The notes beneath the pieces are model-generated. The model was not told where the DNA came from and ran no database searches. It saw only the letters and a list, made by a program, of their open reading frames with translations. A stretch of DNA of 48,210 nt from Planctomycetota bacterium (GTDB lineage: Bacteria > Planctomycetota > SZUA-567 > JAKLDR01), in the NCBI GenBank assembly GCA_022703445.1, contig JAKLDR010000024.1, positions 1 through 48,210 of the forward strand, read 5' to 3'. The first letter of the stretch is position 1. Each line of letters starts with the position of its first letter. Below, one piece after another: positions 21,713-30,187 of this stretch. The position numbers and the translations under genes are program-made.

Positions 21713-24196
21713 ATGATCAGCTTCGACCTCGGCGGCGCCTGGCGCGTCCGCGAAGCCTCCTCGTCCGAGAGCCACCCGGCGACCGTGCCCGGGAACATCC
21801 ACACCGATCTGCTGGCGGCCGGGATCATCCCCGAGCCCTTCTACCGCGATAACGAGGCCCGCGTCGAGTGGGTCCAGGACCGCGACTGGGTCTACTCGCG
21901 GGAGTTCACCGTCCCGAAGGCGCTGCTGGCGCGCGACCGGGTGCTCCTGGTCTGCGAGGGGCTCGACACCCTGGCCGAGGTGCGCGTCAACGGCCGGCTC
22001 CTCGGGAAGACCGACAACATGTTCCGGACCTGGGAGTTCGACGCCAAGCGCCACCTCCGCGCCGGGCGGAACTCGCTCGAGGTCCGTTTCCGTTCGACCG
22101 TGCCCTACATCACCGCGCGCCACCAGCGCCGGCCGGTGCCGCAGTGGCGCGGGCCGGAGAAGCCGCTCTCGGGGAGCAACTGGATCCGCAAGGAGCAGTG
22201 CAACTACGGTTGGGACTGGGGTCCGCACATGGTGACGTCCGGCATCTGGCGGCCGATCCGGCTCCTCGCCTTCGACGCCGCGCGCCTGAGCGACGTGCAG
22301 CTCCTCCAGGACCACAGCCGCCGGGGCGTCGTCGGCCTGAAGGTTCACACCGCCGCCGAGACGGCCGGCGCCCGCCGGAAGCTGTCCGCCCGCGTCACCG
22401 TGCTTCTCGGAAAGAAGACCGTGGCCCGCGCCGAGGTCGCGCTCAAGTCCGGCCGCAGCGAGGCCCGGCTCGCCGTGCGCGACCCGCAGCTCTGGTGGCC
22501 GAACGGGCTCGGCCAGCAGCCGCTCTACCACGTGGTCGTCGAGCTGTTCGACGGCGGCGGCCTGGCTCTCGACGCCACGGTCCGCCGGATCGGGCTGCGC
22601 ACGCTCAAGCTCATCCGCCGGAAGGACAAGATCGGCGAGACCTTCCACTTCGAGGTCAACGGCGTTCCCTTCTTCGCCAAGGGCGCCAACTGGATCCCGG
22701 CCGACGTCTTCGCCGCGCGCGTCACCGCGGACAAGCTCCGCGGGCTGGTGGCCGACGCGGCCGCGGCCCACATGAACATGCTCCGGGTCTGGGGCGGCGG
22801 CATCTACGAGGAGGACGCCTTCTACGACGCCTGCGACGAGCTGGGCGTCTGCATCTGGCAGGACTTCATGTTCGCCTGCGCCGCGTACCCGACCTTCGAC
22901 CGCGCCTGGATGAAGAGCGTCGAGGCCGAGGCCCGCGACAACGTCCGGCGCATCCGCCACCACCCCTGCATGGCGCTGTGGTCGGGCAACAACGAGATCG
23001 AGCAGGGCCTGGTCGGCCCGAAGTGGACCGCGCGGACCATGTCCTGGAAGGACTACGGCAAGCTCTTCGACCGGCTGCTCAAGGACGTGGTCGGCGAGCT
23101 CGACCCGCAGGGCAACTACTGGCCGGCGAGCCCCCACGCGCCGCACGGCGCGCGCAAGGAGTTCAACAACCCCCGCTGGGGCGACGCCCACCTCTGGTCG
23201 GTCTGGCACGGGCGCAAGCCCTTCGAGTGGTACCGCGACCAGAAGCACCGCTTCGTGAGCGAGTTCGGCTTCCAGTCCTTCCCGGAGCCGAAGACCGTGC
23301 GCGGCTACACCCTCCCGGCCGACCGCAACGTGACCAGCTTCGTGATGGAGCACCACCAGCGGAACCAGGTCGGCAACGCCCTGATCATGACCTACATGCT
23401 CGACTGGTTCCGGCTGCCCAGGGACTTCGAGAGCACGCTGTGGCTGAGCCAGATCCTCCAGGGCCTGGCCATCAAGTACGCGCTCGAGGGCTGGCGCCGG
23501 AACATGCCGGTGACCATGGGCGCGCTCTACTGGCAGCTCAACGACTGCTGGCCGGTGGCCAGCTGGTCGTCGATCGACGGGCCCGGCCGCTGGAAGGCGC
23601 TGCACTACCTCGCGAAGCGCTTCAACGCGCCGCTCCTGGTCTCCGGCGTCGAGGACCTCAAGGCCGGGACGGTCGAGGTCCACGTCACGAACGACGGCCT
23701 CAAGCCCGTCGCCGCCGAGCTCCGCTGGACGCTCACCGACGCCGCGGGCAAGACGCTCGCGGCGAGCAAGCTCGCCGTCCGCGCGAAGGCCAACGCCGAC
23801 ACCCGCGTCGCGCTGCTCGACCTCAAGAAGCCGGTCGAGGTCGCCGGCGCCCGCAACGCGCTCCTCTGGCTCGAGCTCTTCGTCGCCGGGCGGAAGGTCT
23901 CCGACAACCTGGTCCACTTCGTCAAGCCCAAGCACATCGAGCTGGCCGACCCGAAGATCGCCGCGGCGGTGAAGCCCCTCAAGGACGGCGCCTTCGCGGT
24001 GACGCTCACGACCGAGCGCCCGGCGCTCTGGGCCTGGCTCGAGCTCGAGGGCCTGGACGCGCGGCTCTCCGACAACTTCCTCCACCTGCGGCCGGGCTCC
24101 CCAGCCAAGGTGACGGTCCGGCCGGCGAGGCAGGTCTCGGCGGCGGAACTCCGGCGGAGGGTGATGGTGAGGAGTTTGGTGGATACGTACCGGTAG
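21713..24196 (+). CDS. Glycoside hydrolase family 2 protein, probable beta-mannosidase
   Basis: An 827-residue GH2 enzyme. A jelly-roll sugar-binding domain (about 1-190, DTLAEVRVNGRLLGKTDNMF, CNYGWDWGP) precedes an immunoglobulin-like domain and a TIM barrel (about 310-610). The catalytic pair is acid/base E428 in SGNNEIEQG and nucleophile E517 in VSEFGFQS. The YGWDWGP and FMFACAAYP segments are typical of beta-mannosidases rather than beta-galactosidases. No signal peptide, so it should act in the cytoplasm on imported mannosides. Start ATG 21713 with AGGAG upstream. It is unrelated in function to the fatty-acid genes before it. Confidence 0.88.
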   Translation: MISFDLGGAWRVREASSSESHPATVPGNIHTDLLAAGIIPEPFYRDNEARVEWVQDRDWVYSREFTVPKALLARDRVLLVCEGLDTLAEVRVNGRLLGKTDNMFRTWEFDAKRHLRAGRNSLEVRFRSTVPYITARHQRRPVPQWRGPEKPLSGSNWIRKEQCNYGWDWGPHMVTSGIWRPIRLLAFDAARLSDVQLLQDHSRRGVVGLKVHTAAETAGARRKLSARVTVLLGKKTVARAEVALKSGRSEARLAVRDPQLWWPNGLGQQPLYHVVVELFDGGGLALDATVRRIGLRTLKLIRRKDKIGETFHFEVNGVPFFAKGANWIPADVFAARVTADKLRGLVADAAAAHMNMLRVWGGGIYEEDAFYDACDELGVCIWQDFMFACAAYPTFDRAWMKSVEAEARDNVRRIRHHPCMALWSGNNEIEQGLVGPKWTARTMSWKDYGKLFDRLLKDVVGELDPQGNYWPASPHAPHGARKEFNNPRWGDAHLWSVWHGRKPFEWYRDQKHRFVSEFGFQSFPEPKTVRGYTLPADRNVTSFVMEHHQRNQVGNALIMTYMLDWFRLPRDFESTLWLSQILQGLAIKYALEGWRRNMPVTMGALYWQLNDCWPVASWSSIDGPGRWKALHYLAKRFNAPLLVSGVEDLKAGTVEVHVTNDGLKPVAAELRWTLTDAAGKTLAASKLAVRAKANADTRVALLDLKKPVEVAGARNALLWLELFVAGRKVSDNLVHFVKPKHIELADPKIAAAVKPLKDGAFAVTLTTERPALWAWLELEGLDARLSDNFLHLRPGSPAKVTVRPARQVSAAELRRRVMVRSLVDTYR

Positions 24197-24212
24197 AAGG
24201 TGGCGGCATCCG

Positions 24213-25235
24213 ATGAAGTCCGGGTTGGGACGGCTGTGTCTCGCGACCACGGCGGCCACCGCTGTCTTCTGTATCCTCGGATGCGGCAAGTCCGACGACA
24301 AGGATGCCAAGAAGCCCGGGGCAGATGGCTCCGCCCCGGAGGTCGTGGTCGATGAGTCCCGCTCGGCCCTCCCGGACGGGCTGGATGTGTCCCGGCTGCC
24401 CGCCCCGTTCGAGGGGACCATTCGGCTGGAGCGTCAGGCCGGCCCGGTTATCTACGAAGTGACCTACACGGTCGCACCGGGAAGGATCCGGCGCGAAGCG
24501 GTATGCACCAACGCGCTCCTCAGGAAGACCGGCGGCGCGATGGCCAGGGCCGGCGTGGTTGTCGACGTTGAGCGAAAGGAAGCCCTTCTATACCGCAACA
24601 GGGACGACGACCGGCACTTCGTGAGGCTGGACCTGGAGGCCTACCGGAGGCTCCTGGGGGCGCACCTGACCTACGAGCCGCTCGACACCCGGCACGGGTT
24701 CAGCACGCACTTCGCCGACCTGCCGCGCGACCGGAAGCTGGCGGCGGTCAACCAGGAGGAGGCCGTCATCGTCGGCGGGATTATCTGCGACCACCTGGCT
24801 ATCGTCGAGGATGCCTGCTTCATGACCGTCGACCATTCCAGGCAGCTCAAGGTCGACCGCGGACTGCTCGAGCTGACCGAGGCCGGAATGCCCTCGGAGG
24901 TGAAGTGGTTCCCCGTGAAGGTTGTCCGCGCCGGCCGGCATCAGCTGGGGCTGGCCGGGCAGGGCGCTCCGGCCAAGATCGACGAGCTGATGCGCCAGGC
25001 GGAGAAAGGCATCACCGACGCCCTGAATTCGGCCAGCAAGGCTCTCAGCCGCCCGCTGCGGGTGGCCGCGATTGCCCCGGGCAAGGCGGAGGCCTCGGCC
25101 TTCACCCTGCCGGCGAACCTCAAGGAGGTCGCCAGCTACGAGGAGTTCGAGAAGAAGTGGGCGGAGGCCGAGGCGGCGGCTGCCGCCAAGAGTCCCCAAA
25201 GCAGCAAGGGCAGCCATCACCACTGGCACGACTGA
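24213..25235 (+). CDS. Lipoprotein of unknown function
   Basis: A 340-residue protein with a lipoprotein signal: hydrophobic stretch then ILGCGKS, lipidation at Cys 24. After an Asp/Lys/Pro linker comes a beta-rich domain (about 60-270) with FEGTIRLERQAG and YEVTYTVAPGRIRREAV, reminiscent of LolA/DUF4412-type folds that sit in the cell envelope. I cannot assign it firmly. The C-terminal 70 residues are a charged Ala/Glu helix ending in a short His-rich tail (GSHHHWHD). Starts 16 bp after the mannosidase gene, so it may be co-transcribed. Confidence 0.75.
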   Translation: MKSGLGRLCLATTAATAVFCILGCGKSDDKDAKKPGADGSAPEVVVDESRSALPDGLDVSRLPAPFEGTIRLERQAGPVIYEVTYTVAPGRIRREAVCTNALLRKTGGAMARAGVVVDVERKEALLYRNRDDDRHFVRLDLEAYRRLLGAHLTYEPLDTRHGFSTHFADLPRDRKLAAVNQEEAVIVGGIICDHLAIVEDACFMTVDHSRQLKVDRGLLELTEAGMPSEVKWFPVKVVRAGRHQLGLAGQGAPAKIDELMRQAEKGITDALNSASKALSRPLRVAAIAPGKAEASAFTLPANLKEVASYEEFEKKWAEAEAAAAAKSPQSSKGSHHHWHD

Positions 25236-25309
25236 CGCTCGTCCGCAATTCCTGAAAGAGCCCTCCCACTTCCGGCGATATATGCCCATGGATCGCTGGG
25301 GTTGGGAGA

Positions 25310-25606
25310 ATGTTCGTGCGTGCGGTGGTGTTGATTGCCGGTAGCCTCTTCCTTGCCAGTCTGCTGTCATGTTCACCGTGGCAAGGCAATGAAGTGCGAA
25401 GTCCTGGTGAGCCGCCGCTAGTCGTTGCCCCAGGGGCAGAAAGGGTCTGGGCTAACGCACAACGGGCCACGCTTTACCACCTCGCAGGGTGCAAGTATCT
25501 CAAGGCCGGGAATGAAGTAGTTACTCTGGACGAGGCCAAGAAGCGCCGGCTCAGGCCCTGTCCCTTCTGCAAGCCGCCGCTATCGGGGGATCAGGAAAGA
25601 CCGTGA
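25310..25606 (+). CDS. Small lipoprotein with Ada-like zinc motif
   Basis: A 98-residue protein with a lipoprotein signal (LASLLSC, lipidation near residue 21). Its C-terminal half, TLYHLAGCKYLKAG...LRPCPFCKP, fits the small metal-binding module (YHxxxCxxL...A...RPCxxC) found in Ada proteins and at the ends of secreted nucleases. Three Cys and one His could bind zinc. Start ATG 25310. The stop overlaps the next gene's start (TGATG). Function unknown. Confidence 0.7.
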   Translation: MFVRAVVLIAGSLFLASLLSCSPWQGNEVRSPGEPPLVVAPGAERVWANAQRATLYHLAGCKYLKAGNEVVTLDEAKKRRLRPCPFCKPPLSGDQERP

Positions 25607-26640
25607 TGGCCTTCGTTCTTCGCTTGTCCCGTCCCGCCGGCTGGTTGCTGGCCGCCTTCATCCTGGCCAACAACCTGGGCGAGCTCTTCTGCTCCGGCTT
25701 CGCCGCCGACCACCTCTGGATCCGCTCGGCGCAGCTCGTGCCCGGCTGGCGGCTCGCGGCCGTGCTGCTGGCGGCGGCGCTCCTCGCGCCTGACGCCTTC
25801 TGGCGTCTGCATCCGCGGGTCGGCGTCGCGGCCGCGGCGCTGGCTGCGGCCTTCGCGGCCTCGGCGCTCATCGACGCCGCGTGGTTCTACCGGATGCTCG
25901 CGACCGGCGCGATCCGCACCCGGGCGGTGGTGCCGTTCAGCTTCCTCGTGGCGGCGATGCTGGCCACCGCGGCGCTCCGGATCTGGCGGGCAGGAAAGGC
26001 GGCGGCGCCCTCCCCCGCTCCCGTCGGGTGCGCGAAGGGCGATGGCGTCTTCCGCCCCCGGGTCCGCGCGATCCTCGGGAACGCCGCCATGGTCGCCGCG
26101 ACCGGCGCCGGGGCGATGCTGGCCTTCGTCCTCACCTACGGCCCGACCGACTACGCCCGGCCGGCCGACTGCGCGGTGATCCTCGGCGCCCGGGCCTATC
26201 GCGACGGCCGGCCGAGCCACGCCCTCTACGACCGGACCATGGAGGGCGTGGACCTCTACCACCGGGGGCTGGTCGGCAAGCTCGTGATGAGCGGCGCGCT
26301 CGACGGCGCCGTCTCCGAACCGGCGGTCATGCGCCGTGTGGCGGTGGAGGCCGGCGTGCCCGAGGAGGATATCATCCTCGACGAGTGCGGCGACGACTCC
26401 TGGGCCACGGTCGTGAACGCCCGGCAGCTGGCGGACGCCCACGGCTGGCGGAACGTGCTGCTGGTCAGCCACTACTACCACCTGCCGCGGCTGCGCCTGG
26501 CCGCCGACCGCGCCGGGCTACCCGCCCGGACCGTCCCCTGCCGCCAGACCCGGCGCCTCGCCAAGGAGCCCTACGGCATCGCCCGCGAGCTCGCCGCGCT
26601 GGGGTACTACTACTTCTTCCACCTGCCGGGCGGGGCTTGA
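25606..26640 (+). CDS. YdcF/ElyC/SanA (DUF218) family membrane protein
   Basis: A 344-residue protein from ATG 25606, overlapping the preceding stop by one base. The N-terminal half has four or five membrane segments (about residues 12-35, 45-62, 70-90, 103-123, 150-175). The DUF218 domain follows (about 185-330): DCAVILGARAYRDGRPSHAL, GLVGKLVMSGA, then DSWATVVNARQLADAHGW and LLVSHYYHLPRLRLAADRAGL, including the conserved Ser-His segment. Relatives act in cell-envelope maintenance, including ElyC in peptidoglycan metabolism, with undefined chemistry. Repeat element D starts 2 bp after its stop codon. Confidence 0.85.
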   Translation: MAFVLRLSRPAGWLLAAFILANNLGELFCSGFAADHLWIRSAQLVPGWRLAAVLLAAALLAPDAFWRLHPRVGVAAAALAAAFAASALIDAAWFYRMLATGAIRTRAVVPFSFLVAAMLATAALRIWRAGKAAAPSPAPVGCAKGDGVFRPRVRAILGNAAMVAATGAGAMLAFVLTYGPTDYARPADCAVILGARAYRDGRPSHALYDRTMEGVDLYHRGLVGKLVMSGALDGAVSEPAVMRRVAVEAGVPEEDIILDECGDDSWATVVNARQLADAHGWRNVLLVSHYYHLPRLRLAADRAGLPARTVPCRQTRRLAKEPYGIARELAALGYYYFFHLPGGA

Positions 26641-26642
26641 AC

Positions 26643-26790
26643 GGCGACGCGGGGACAGGGCTCCTGTTTTTAACGGACCGGACTGGGAGTTTCCGGTGTC
26701 TCGGTGCTTCTGCCGTAAGAATCTTCACCGTTGTTTCTGACGTCTCGCCCCGTTCCTGTCTCCGCGTCGCCGCGTCGCCGCGTCGCCGTG
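26643..26790. repeat. Palindromic word element D (GCGACGCGG family)
   Basis: Left arm 26643-26659 (GGCGACGCGGGGACAGG) and right arm 26755-26771 are inverted copies matching at 16 of 17 positions. The right side extends as a tandem array of CGCGTCGC units to about 26790. The 95-nt interior is T-rich (TTTTTAACGGACC, GTAAGAATCTTCACCG) and shows no ORF. It sits in the 238-bp gap between the DUF218 gene and the Fur-family gene and may terminate transcription of the former. Confidence 0.75.
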
Positions 26791-26814
26791 TCCCCCCTTT
26801 GCCGATTTCCGGAC

Positions 26815-26842
26815 TTGACCCGGGCCCCGGCGCGGTTATCCT
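26815..26842 (+). promoter_or_regulatory. Promoter of the fur-feoAB operon
   Basis: TTGACC (26815-26820), a 16-nt spacer, TATCCT (26837-26842). This predicts a start near 26849, with a leader of about 30 nt before GTG 26879. Confidence 0.55.
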
Positions 26843-26845
26843 TAT

Positions 26846-26860
26846 TGCGACAAGGTCGCA
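26846..26860 (+). promoter_or_regulatory. Candidate operator of the Fur-family regulator
   Basis: TGCGAC-AAG-GTCGCA, a perfect 6-3-6 palindrome just downstream of the -10 box, at the predicted transcript start. Its position fits repression. It does not match the classical Fur box, so the regulator may have a distinct specificity. Confidence 0.4.
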
Positions 26861-26878
26861 GCAAGGAGGGGCCGCCAC

Positions 26879-27349
26879 GTGAAGCACCTCGAGAAGGCCG
26901 CCGAGCAGCTCGCCGGGCATCTGGCCGGCGGCGGTCTGCGTCTGACCCGCCCGCGCCGGGCGGTGCTCGAGGCGGTCATGGCGCTCGACCGGCACTTCGA
27001 GCCGGCGGAGATCGAGAAGCGCGCCGCCGCCGCCGGTGTCCACCGGGCGAGCGTCTACCGGATCCTGCCCGTCCTGGAGGCCGCCGGCATCGTCCGGCGG
27101 GTGCGCGACCACCCCGGCCGCTGGCACTACGAGCACGTCGTCGGCCACCAGCACCACGACCACCTGGTCTGCGAGCGCTGCGGCGGCGTGACCGAGTTCG
27201 CCAGCCCGGCCATCGAGAGCGAGCAGGCCCGCCAGTGCCGGCTGCACGGCTTCACCGAGACCTCCCACCACTTCGTGATCCGCGGCGTCTGCCGGCAGTG
27301 CCGGGCCGGAGCCGCCGGGCGGAAGGAGAAGACCCGTGGCCGGCGCTAG
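26879..27349 (+). CDS. Fur family metal-responsive transcriptional regulator
   Basis: A 156-residue repressor. The winged-helix domain (about residues 15-90) has RLTRPRRAVLEAV and VHRASVYRILPVLEAAGIV. The dimerisation domain has the His-rich metal site HHDHLVCERCG and the two CxxC pairs CERC and CRQC of a structural zinc site. Linkage to feoA and feoB argues for iron sensing (Fur), though Zur or PerR cannot be excluded from sequence alone. Start GTG 26879 follows AAGGAGGGG. The 3' end overlaps feoA by 14 bp, so the regulator controls its own operon. Confidence 0.9.
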   Translation: MKHLEKAAEQLAGHLAGGGLRLTRPRRAVLEAVMALDRHFEPAEIEKRAAAAGVHRASVYRILPVLEAAGIVRRVRDHPGRWHYEHVVGHQHHDHLVCERCGGVTEFASPAIESEQARQCRLHGFTETSHHFVIRGVCRQCRAGAAGRKEKTRGRR

Positions 27350-27689
27350 GCCGCTCTGCGAGCTGGCCGCGGGCCGGGAGGCGGTGATCCGCTCCCTGGG
27401 CGGCTCGGGGGCCATCCGCCAGCGGCTGCTGGACATGGGCATCACCCGCGGGGCGGAGCTGCGCGTTGAGCGCCGCGCGCCGCTGGGCGACCCCATAGAG
27501 ATCCGGGTCAAGGGCTACTATCTCGCGCTCCGCCACGAGGAGGCCCGGGACATCCTGGTCGAGGAGCTGGCCGCGCCGCCTGCCGCCGGGCCGGCCCCCT
27601 GCGGTCAGGGCGACTGCGGCCGGGGGGCGGGGCGCGGCTGCGGCCGCGGCTGGCGCCACCGTTTGGGATTCGGCCGGCGAGGGGGGTGA
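27336..27689 (+). CDS. feoA: Ferrous iron transport protein A with Cys/Gly-rich tail
   Basis: A 117-residue protein. The SH3-like FeoA domain (about residues 5-80) has LCELAAGREAVI, RQRLLDMGITRGAELRVERRAPLGDPIEIRVKG in segments, and YYLALRHEEA. FeoA binds the cytoplasmic side of FeoB. The extra tail of about 35 residues, with CGQGDCGRGAGRGCGRGW, is rich in Cys, Gly and Arg and is not part of the standard domain; it could bind iron or stabilise contact with FeoB. Start GTG 27336 inside the fur 3' end, with AAGGAG upstream. Confidence 0.9.
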   Translation: MAGARPLCELAAGREAVIRSLGGSGAIRQRLLDMGITRGAELRVERRAPLGDPIEIRVKGYYLALRHEEARDILVEELAAPPAAGPAPCGQGDCGRGAGRGCGRGWRHRLGFGRRGG

Positions 27690-27698
27690 CGGGCATCC

Positions 27699-29876
27699 TT
27701 GGGTAAGCTCCCGCGCATCGCCATCGCCGGAAACCCCAACTCCGGCAAGACCAGCATCTTCAACCGCCTGACCGGCCTGAGCCAGACCGTCGGCAATTAC
27801 GCCGGCGTTACCGTGGAGATCAAGGAGGGCCGCGCCGAGCGCGCCGGCCGGGCCTTCCGGGTGATCGACCTGCCCGGGACCTATTCGCTGGCCGCCTTCA
27901 GCCAGGACGAGCTCATCGCCCGGGACTACGTGGTCGAGGAGCGCCCCGACGTCGTCCTCGACGTGGTCGACGCGACGAACCTGGAGCGCAACCTCTACCT
28001 CACCGTGCAGCTCATGGAGATGCGCGCGCCGCTGGTCATCGCCCTGAACATGGCCGACCTGGCCGAGGAGCAGGGTGTCCGGATCGACGCCACGCGGCTC
28101 GGCCGGCTCCTGGGGGCACGGGTCGTGCCCACGGTGGGCAGCCAGGGCCGGGGGCTGGACGAGGCCCTGGAGGCCTGCGCGGAGCTGCTGACGGGGCAGG
28201 CCGACAACCCCGAGAAGCGCCCCGGTCCGGCCCCGGTCACCTACGGCCACATGGTCGAGGGCGAGGTGGCGCGCCTGGCGCTGCTCGCCGGCTCCGAGGA
28301 GCGGCTGGCCGCGCGCTACGAGCCGCGCTGGGTGGCCGCCAAGCTCATCGAGGGTGACGCGGCCGTGGCCGCCCGGGTGCGCGAGCTGGCCCCCGAGGCC
28401 GCCGGCGTCCTCGAGGCCGAGGCCGCCGATTCGGCCCGGCGGATCGTTGCGCACTTCGGGGCCGACGCCGCGACCATCGTCGCCGAGCGCCGCTACGGCT
28501 TCGCCGCCGGTGCCATCCGCGAGTGCGTCCGCTTCCCGTCCGGCGTGCGCCGGAGCCTGACCGAGCGCATCGACGCGGTGGCCTGCAGCCGCTGGGCCGG
28601 GCCGGTGATCCTGGCCGCGGTGGTCTACGCCATGTTCTTCGCGGTCTTCAAGCTCGGCGACGAGTGGGGCTGGCTCTTCGGCAGGAGCCCCAAGGGCTGG
28701 GCCGACGCGCTCTTCGCCTGGCTGGCCTCGGCGGCGGCGCCGCTGGCCCAGGGCTGGCCGCTCCTGGGGTCGCTGCTGGTCGACGGGGTCATCGGCGGCG
28801 TGGGCGGCGTGGTCAGCTTCGTGCCGCTCATCTTCCTGCTCTTCCTCTTCGTGGCGGTGCTGGAGGACTCCGGCTACATCGCCCGCGTGGCCTTCATGAC
28901 CGACCGGCCCTTCCGGGTCTTCGGTCTGCAGGGCAAGTCGGTCCTGGCCATGATCGTCTCCGGCGGGCTGGGCGGCGGCGGCTGCGCCGTGCCGGGGGTG
29001 CTGGCCGCGCGGACGCTCCGTGAGGAGAAGGACCGCCTGGTCACCATGCTGACCGTGCCCTTCATGAACTGCGGCGCGAAGCTCCCGGTCTTCCTGATGC
29101 TGGTCGGGGCCTTCTTCCCGGACGCGCGGGCCAGGATGCTGCTGCTGCTCTGGGGCCTCTCCTGGCTCTTCGCGCTCGGCGCGGCCTGGGCCCTGCGGCG
29201 GTTCGTGATCCGCGGCGAGCAGACGCCCTTCGTGATGGAGCTGCCGCCCTACCACCGCCCCACCCTGCGCGGGGCGCTGACCCACGCCTGGGAGCGCACC
29301 TGGACCTTCCTCAAGAAGGCCGGCACCATCCTGCTGGCCGTCAACGTGGTGCTCTGGGCTCTGATGTCCTTCCCGCGGGGCGCTCCGGAGCGCAGCGCCC
29401 TCCCCTCTCCCGCCGCCGACGCGTCGAGCGGCGCGACCCGGAGCGGCGACCGCCGCAGCGCCGAGCTGGGTAACAGCCTGGCCGGGCGCCTGGGGCGGCT
29501 GCTCGAGCCCGCCGGCCGGCTGGCCGGTTTCGGGTGGCGCGAGAACATCGCGCTGATCGGGGGGCTGGCCGCCAAGGAGGTCATCGTCGGCACCATGGGC
29601 ACGGCCTACTCGCTGGGCGAAGCCGACCACGAGAACCCGGCGAGCCTTTCGCAGCGGCTGACTGCCGACCCCGGCTGGAACCGCTTGCGGGCGCTGGCCA
29701 TGATGATCTTCGTGCTGGTCTACTCGCCTTGCGTGGCGACGCTCGCCGCGCTCAGGCGCGAGACCGGCTCGTGGAAGTGGCCGGCCTTCGCCACGCTCTA
29801 CACCACGGCCCTGGCCTTCGTCCTGGCGGTGGCCGTCTATCAGGGCGGGCTGCTGCTCGGCTGGGGGCTCTCGTGA
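27699..29876 (+). CDS. feoB: Ferrous iron transporter FeoB
   Basis: A 725-residue inner-membrane Fe2+ permease. The N-terminal G domain has GNPNSGKT, the GVTVE switch, DLPGTYSL, and NMADLA. A helical GDI-like domain follows to about 270. The membrane part has the two Gate motifs (GGGGCAVPGVLAAR and the later ALRRETG region) and VPFMNCGAKLPVF. A variable Ser/Arg-rich loop (about 560-590) includes a 14-nt DNA palindrome at 29380-29393. Start TTG 27699 with AGGGGGGTGA upstream, 9 bp after feoA. The stop overlaps the next small gene. Confidence 0.94.
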   Translation: MGKLPRIAIAGNPNSGKTSIFNRLTGLSQTVGNYAGVTVEIKEGRAERAGRAFRVIDLPGTYSLAAFSQDELIARDYVVEERPDVVLDVVDATNLERNLYLTVQLMEMRAPLVIALNMADLAEEQGVRIDATRLGRLLGARVVPTVGSQGRGLDEALEACAELLTGQADNPEKRPGPAPVTYGHMVEGEVARLALLAGSEERLAARYEPRWVAAKLIEGDAAVAARVRELAPEAAGVLEAEAADSARRIVAHFGADAATIVAERRYGFAAGAIRECVRFPSGVRRSLTERIDAVACSRWAGPVILAAVVYAMFFAVFKLGDEWGWLFGRSPKGWADALFAWLASAAAPLAQGWPLLGSLLVDGVIGGVGGVVSFVPLIFLLFLFVAVLEDSGYIARVAFMTDRPFRVFGLQGKSVLAMIVSGGLGGGGCAVPGVLAARTLREEKDRLVTMLTVPFMNCGAKLPVFLMLVGAFFPDARARMLLLLWGLSWLFALGAAWALRRFVIRGEQTPFVMELPPYHRPTLRGALTHAWERTWTFLKKAGTILLAVNVVLWALMSFPRGAPERSALPSPAADASSGATRSGDRRSAELGNSLAGRLGRLLEPAGRLAGFGWRENIALIGGLAAKEVIVGTMGTAYSLGEADHENPASLSQRLTADPGWNRLRALAMMIFVLVYSPCVATLAALRRETGSWKWPAFATLYTTALAFVLAVAVYQGGLLLGWGLS

Positions 29877-30070
29877 CCGCGGAAGTCCTCGTTATCGGCG
29901 CGCTGGTCGCCGTCGCGTCGGCCTACGCCGGCTGGCGGCTCTGGAAGGCCCTGCGCGGCCGGGGCTGCGGCGAAGAGGAACCGGGAGAGGCACCGCCCTG
30001 CGCCGGCTGCTCGCAGAAGTGCGGCGCCCGGCGGGAGGCGACGCGGAGGCGGGTGGATCCGGGCAGGTAG
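29873..30070 (+). CDS. FeoB-associated small Cys-rich membrane protein
   Basis: A 65-residue protein starting at GTG 29873, overlapping the feoB stop by 4 bp. One membrane helix (VLVIGALVAVASAYAGWRLW) is followed by a Cys-rich tail (RGCGEEE...PPCAGCSQKCG), four cysteines after the helix. This layout matches the small FeoB-associated Cys-rich membrane proteins encoded after feoB in many bacteria. It probably assists or regulates FeoB. Completes the fur-feoA-feoB operon. Confidence 0.75.
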   Translation: MTAEVLVIGALVAVASAYAGWRLWKALRGRGCGEEEPGEAPPCAGCSQKCGARREATRRRVDPGR

Positions 30071-30093
30071 CGAAGAGAGGAAGCGGTTACCGA

Positions 30094-30187
30094 GGGACGC
30101 GGCGACGCCGCGAAGGAACCCCTGCGGCTCCGTCTCCGGTTCCCATGGCCCCGGCGTCCCGGGTCATCGCGTCATCGCGTCGCCGCG
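30094..30187. repeat. Palindromic word element E (GCGACGCGG family)
   Basis: CGCGGCGACGC (30098-30108) and GCGTCGCCGCG (30177-30187) are perfect 11-bp inverted copies. The interior has a second inverted pair, GGAACC/GGTTCC (30115-30120 and about 30138-30143), and a tandem TCATCGCG duplication. It shares its word with element D. It separates the convergent feo operon and the Ca2+ ATPase gene, and encodes that ATPase's last six residues and stop. Confidence 0.75.

Noticed and set aside
29380..29393. A 14-nt perfect palindrome GCGCTCCGGAGCGC within feoB
   Set aside because: It lies in the variable loop of FeoB, where length differences are normal, and there are no repeated words or flanking arms. 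Not counted as one of the elements.
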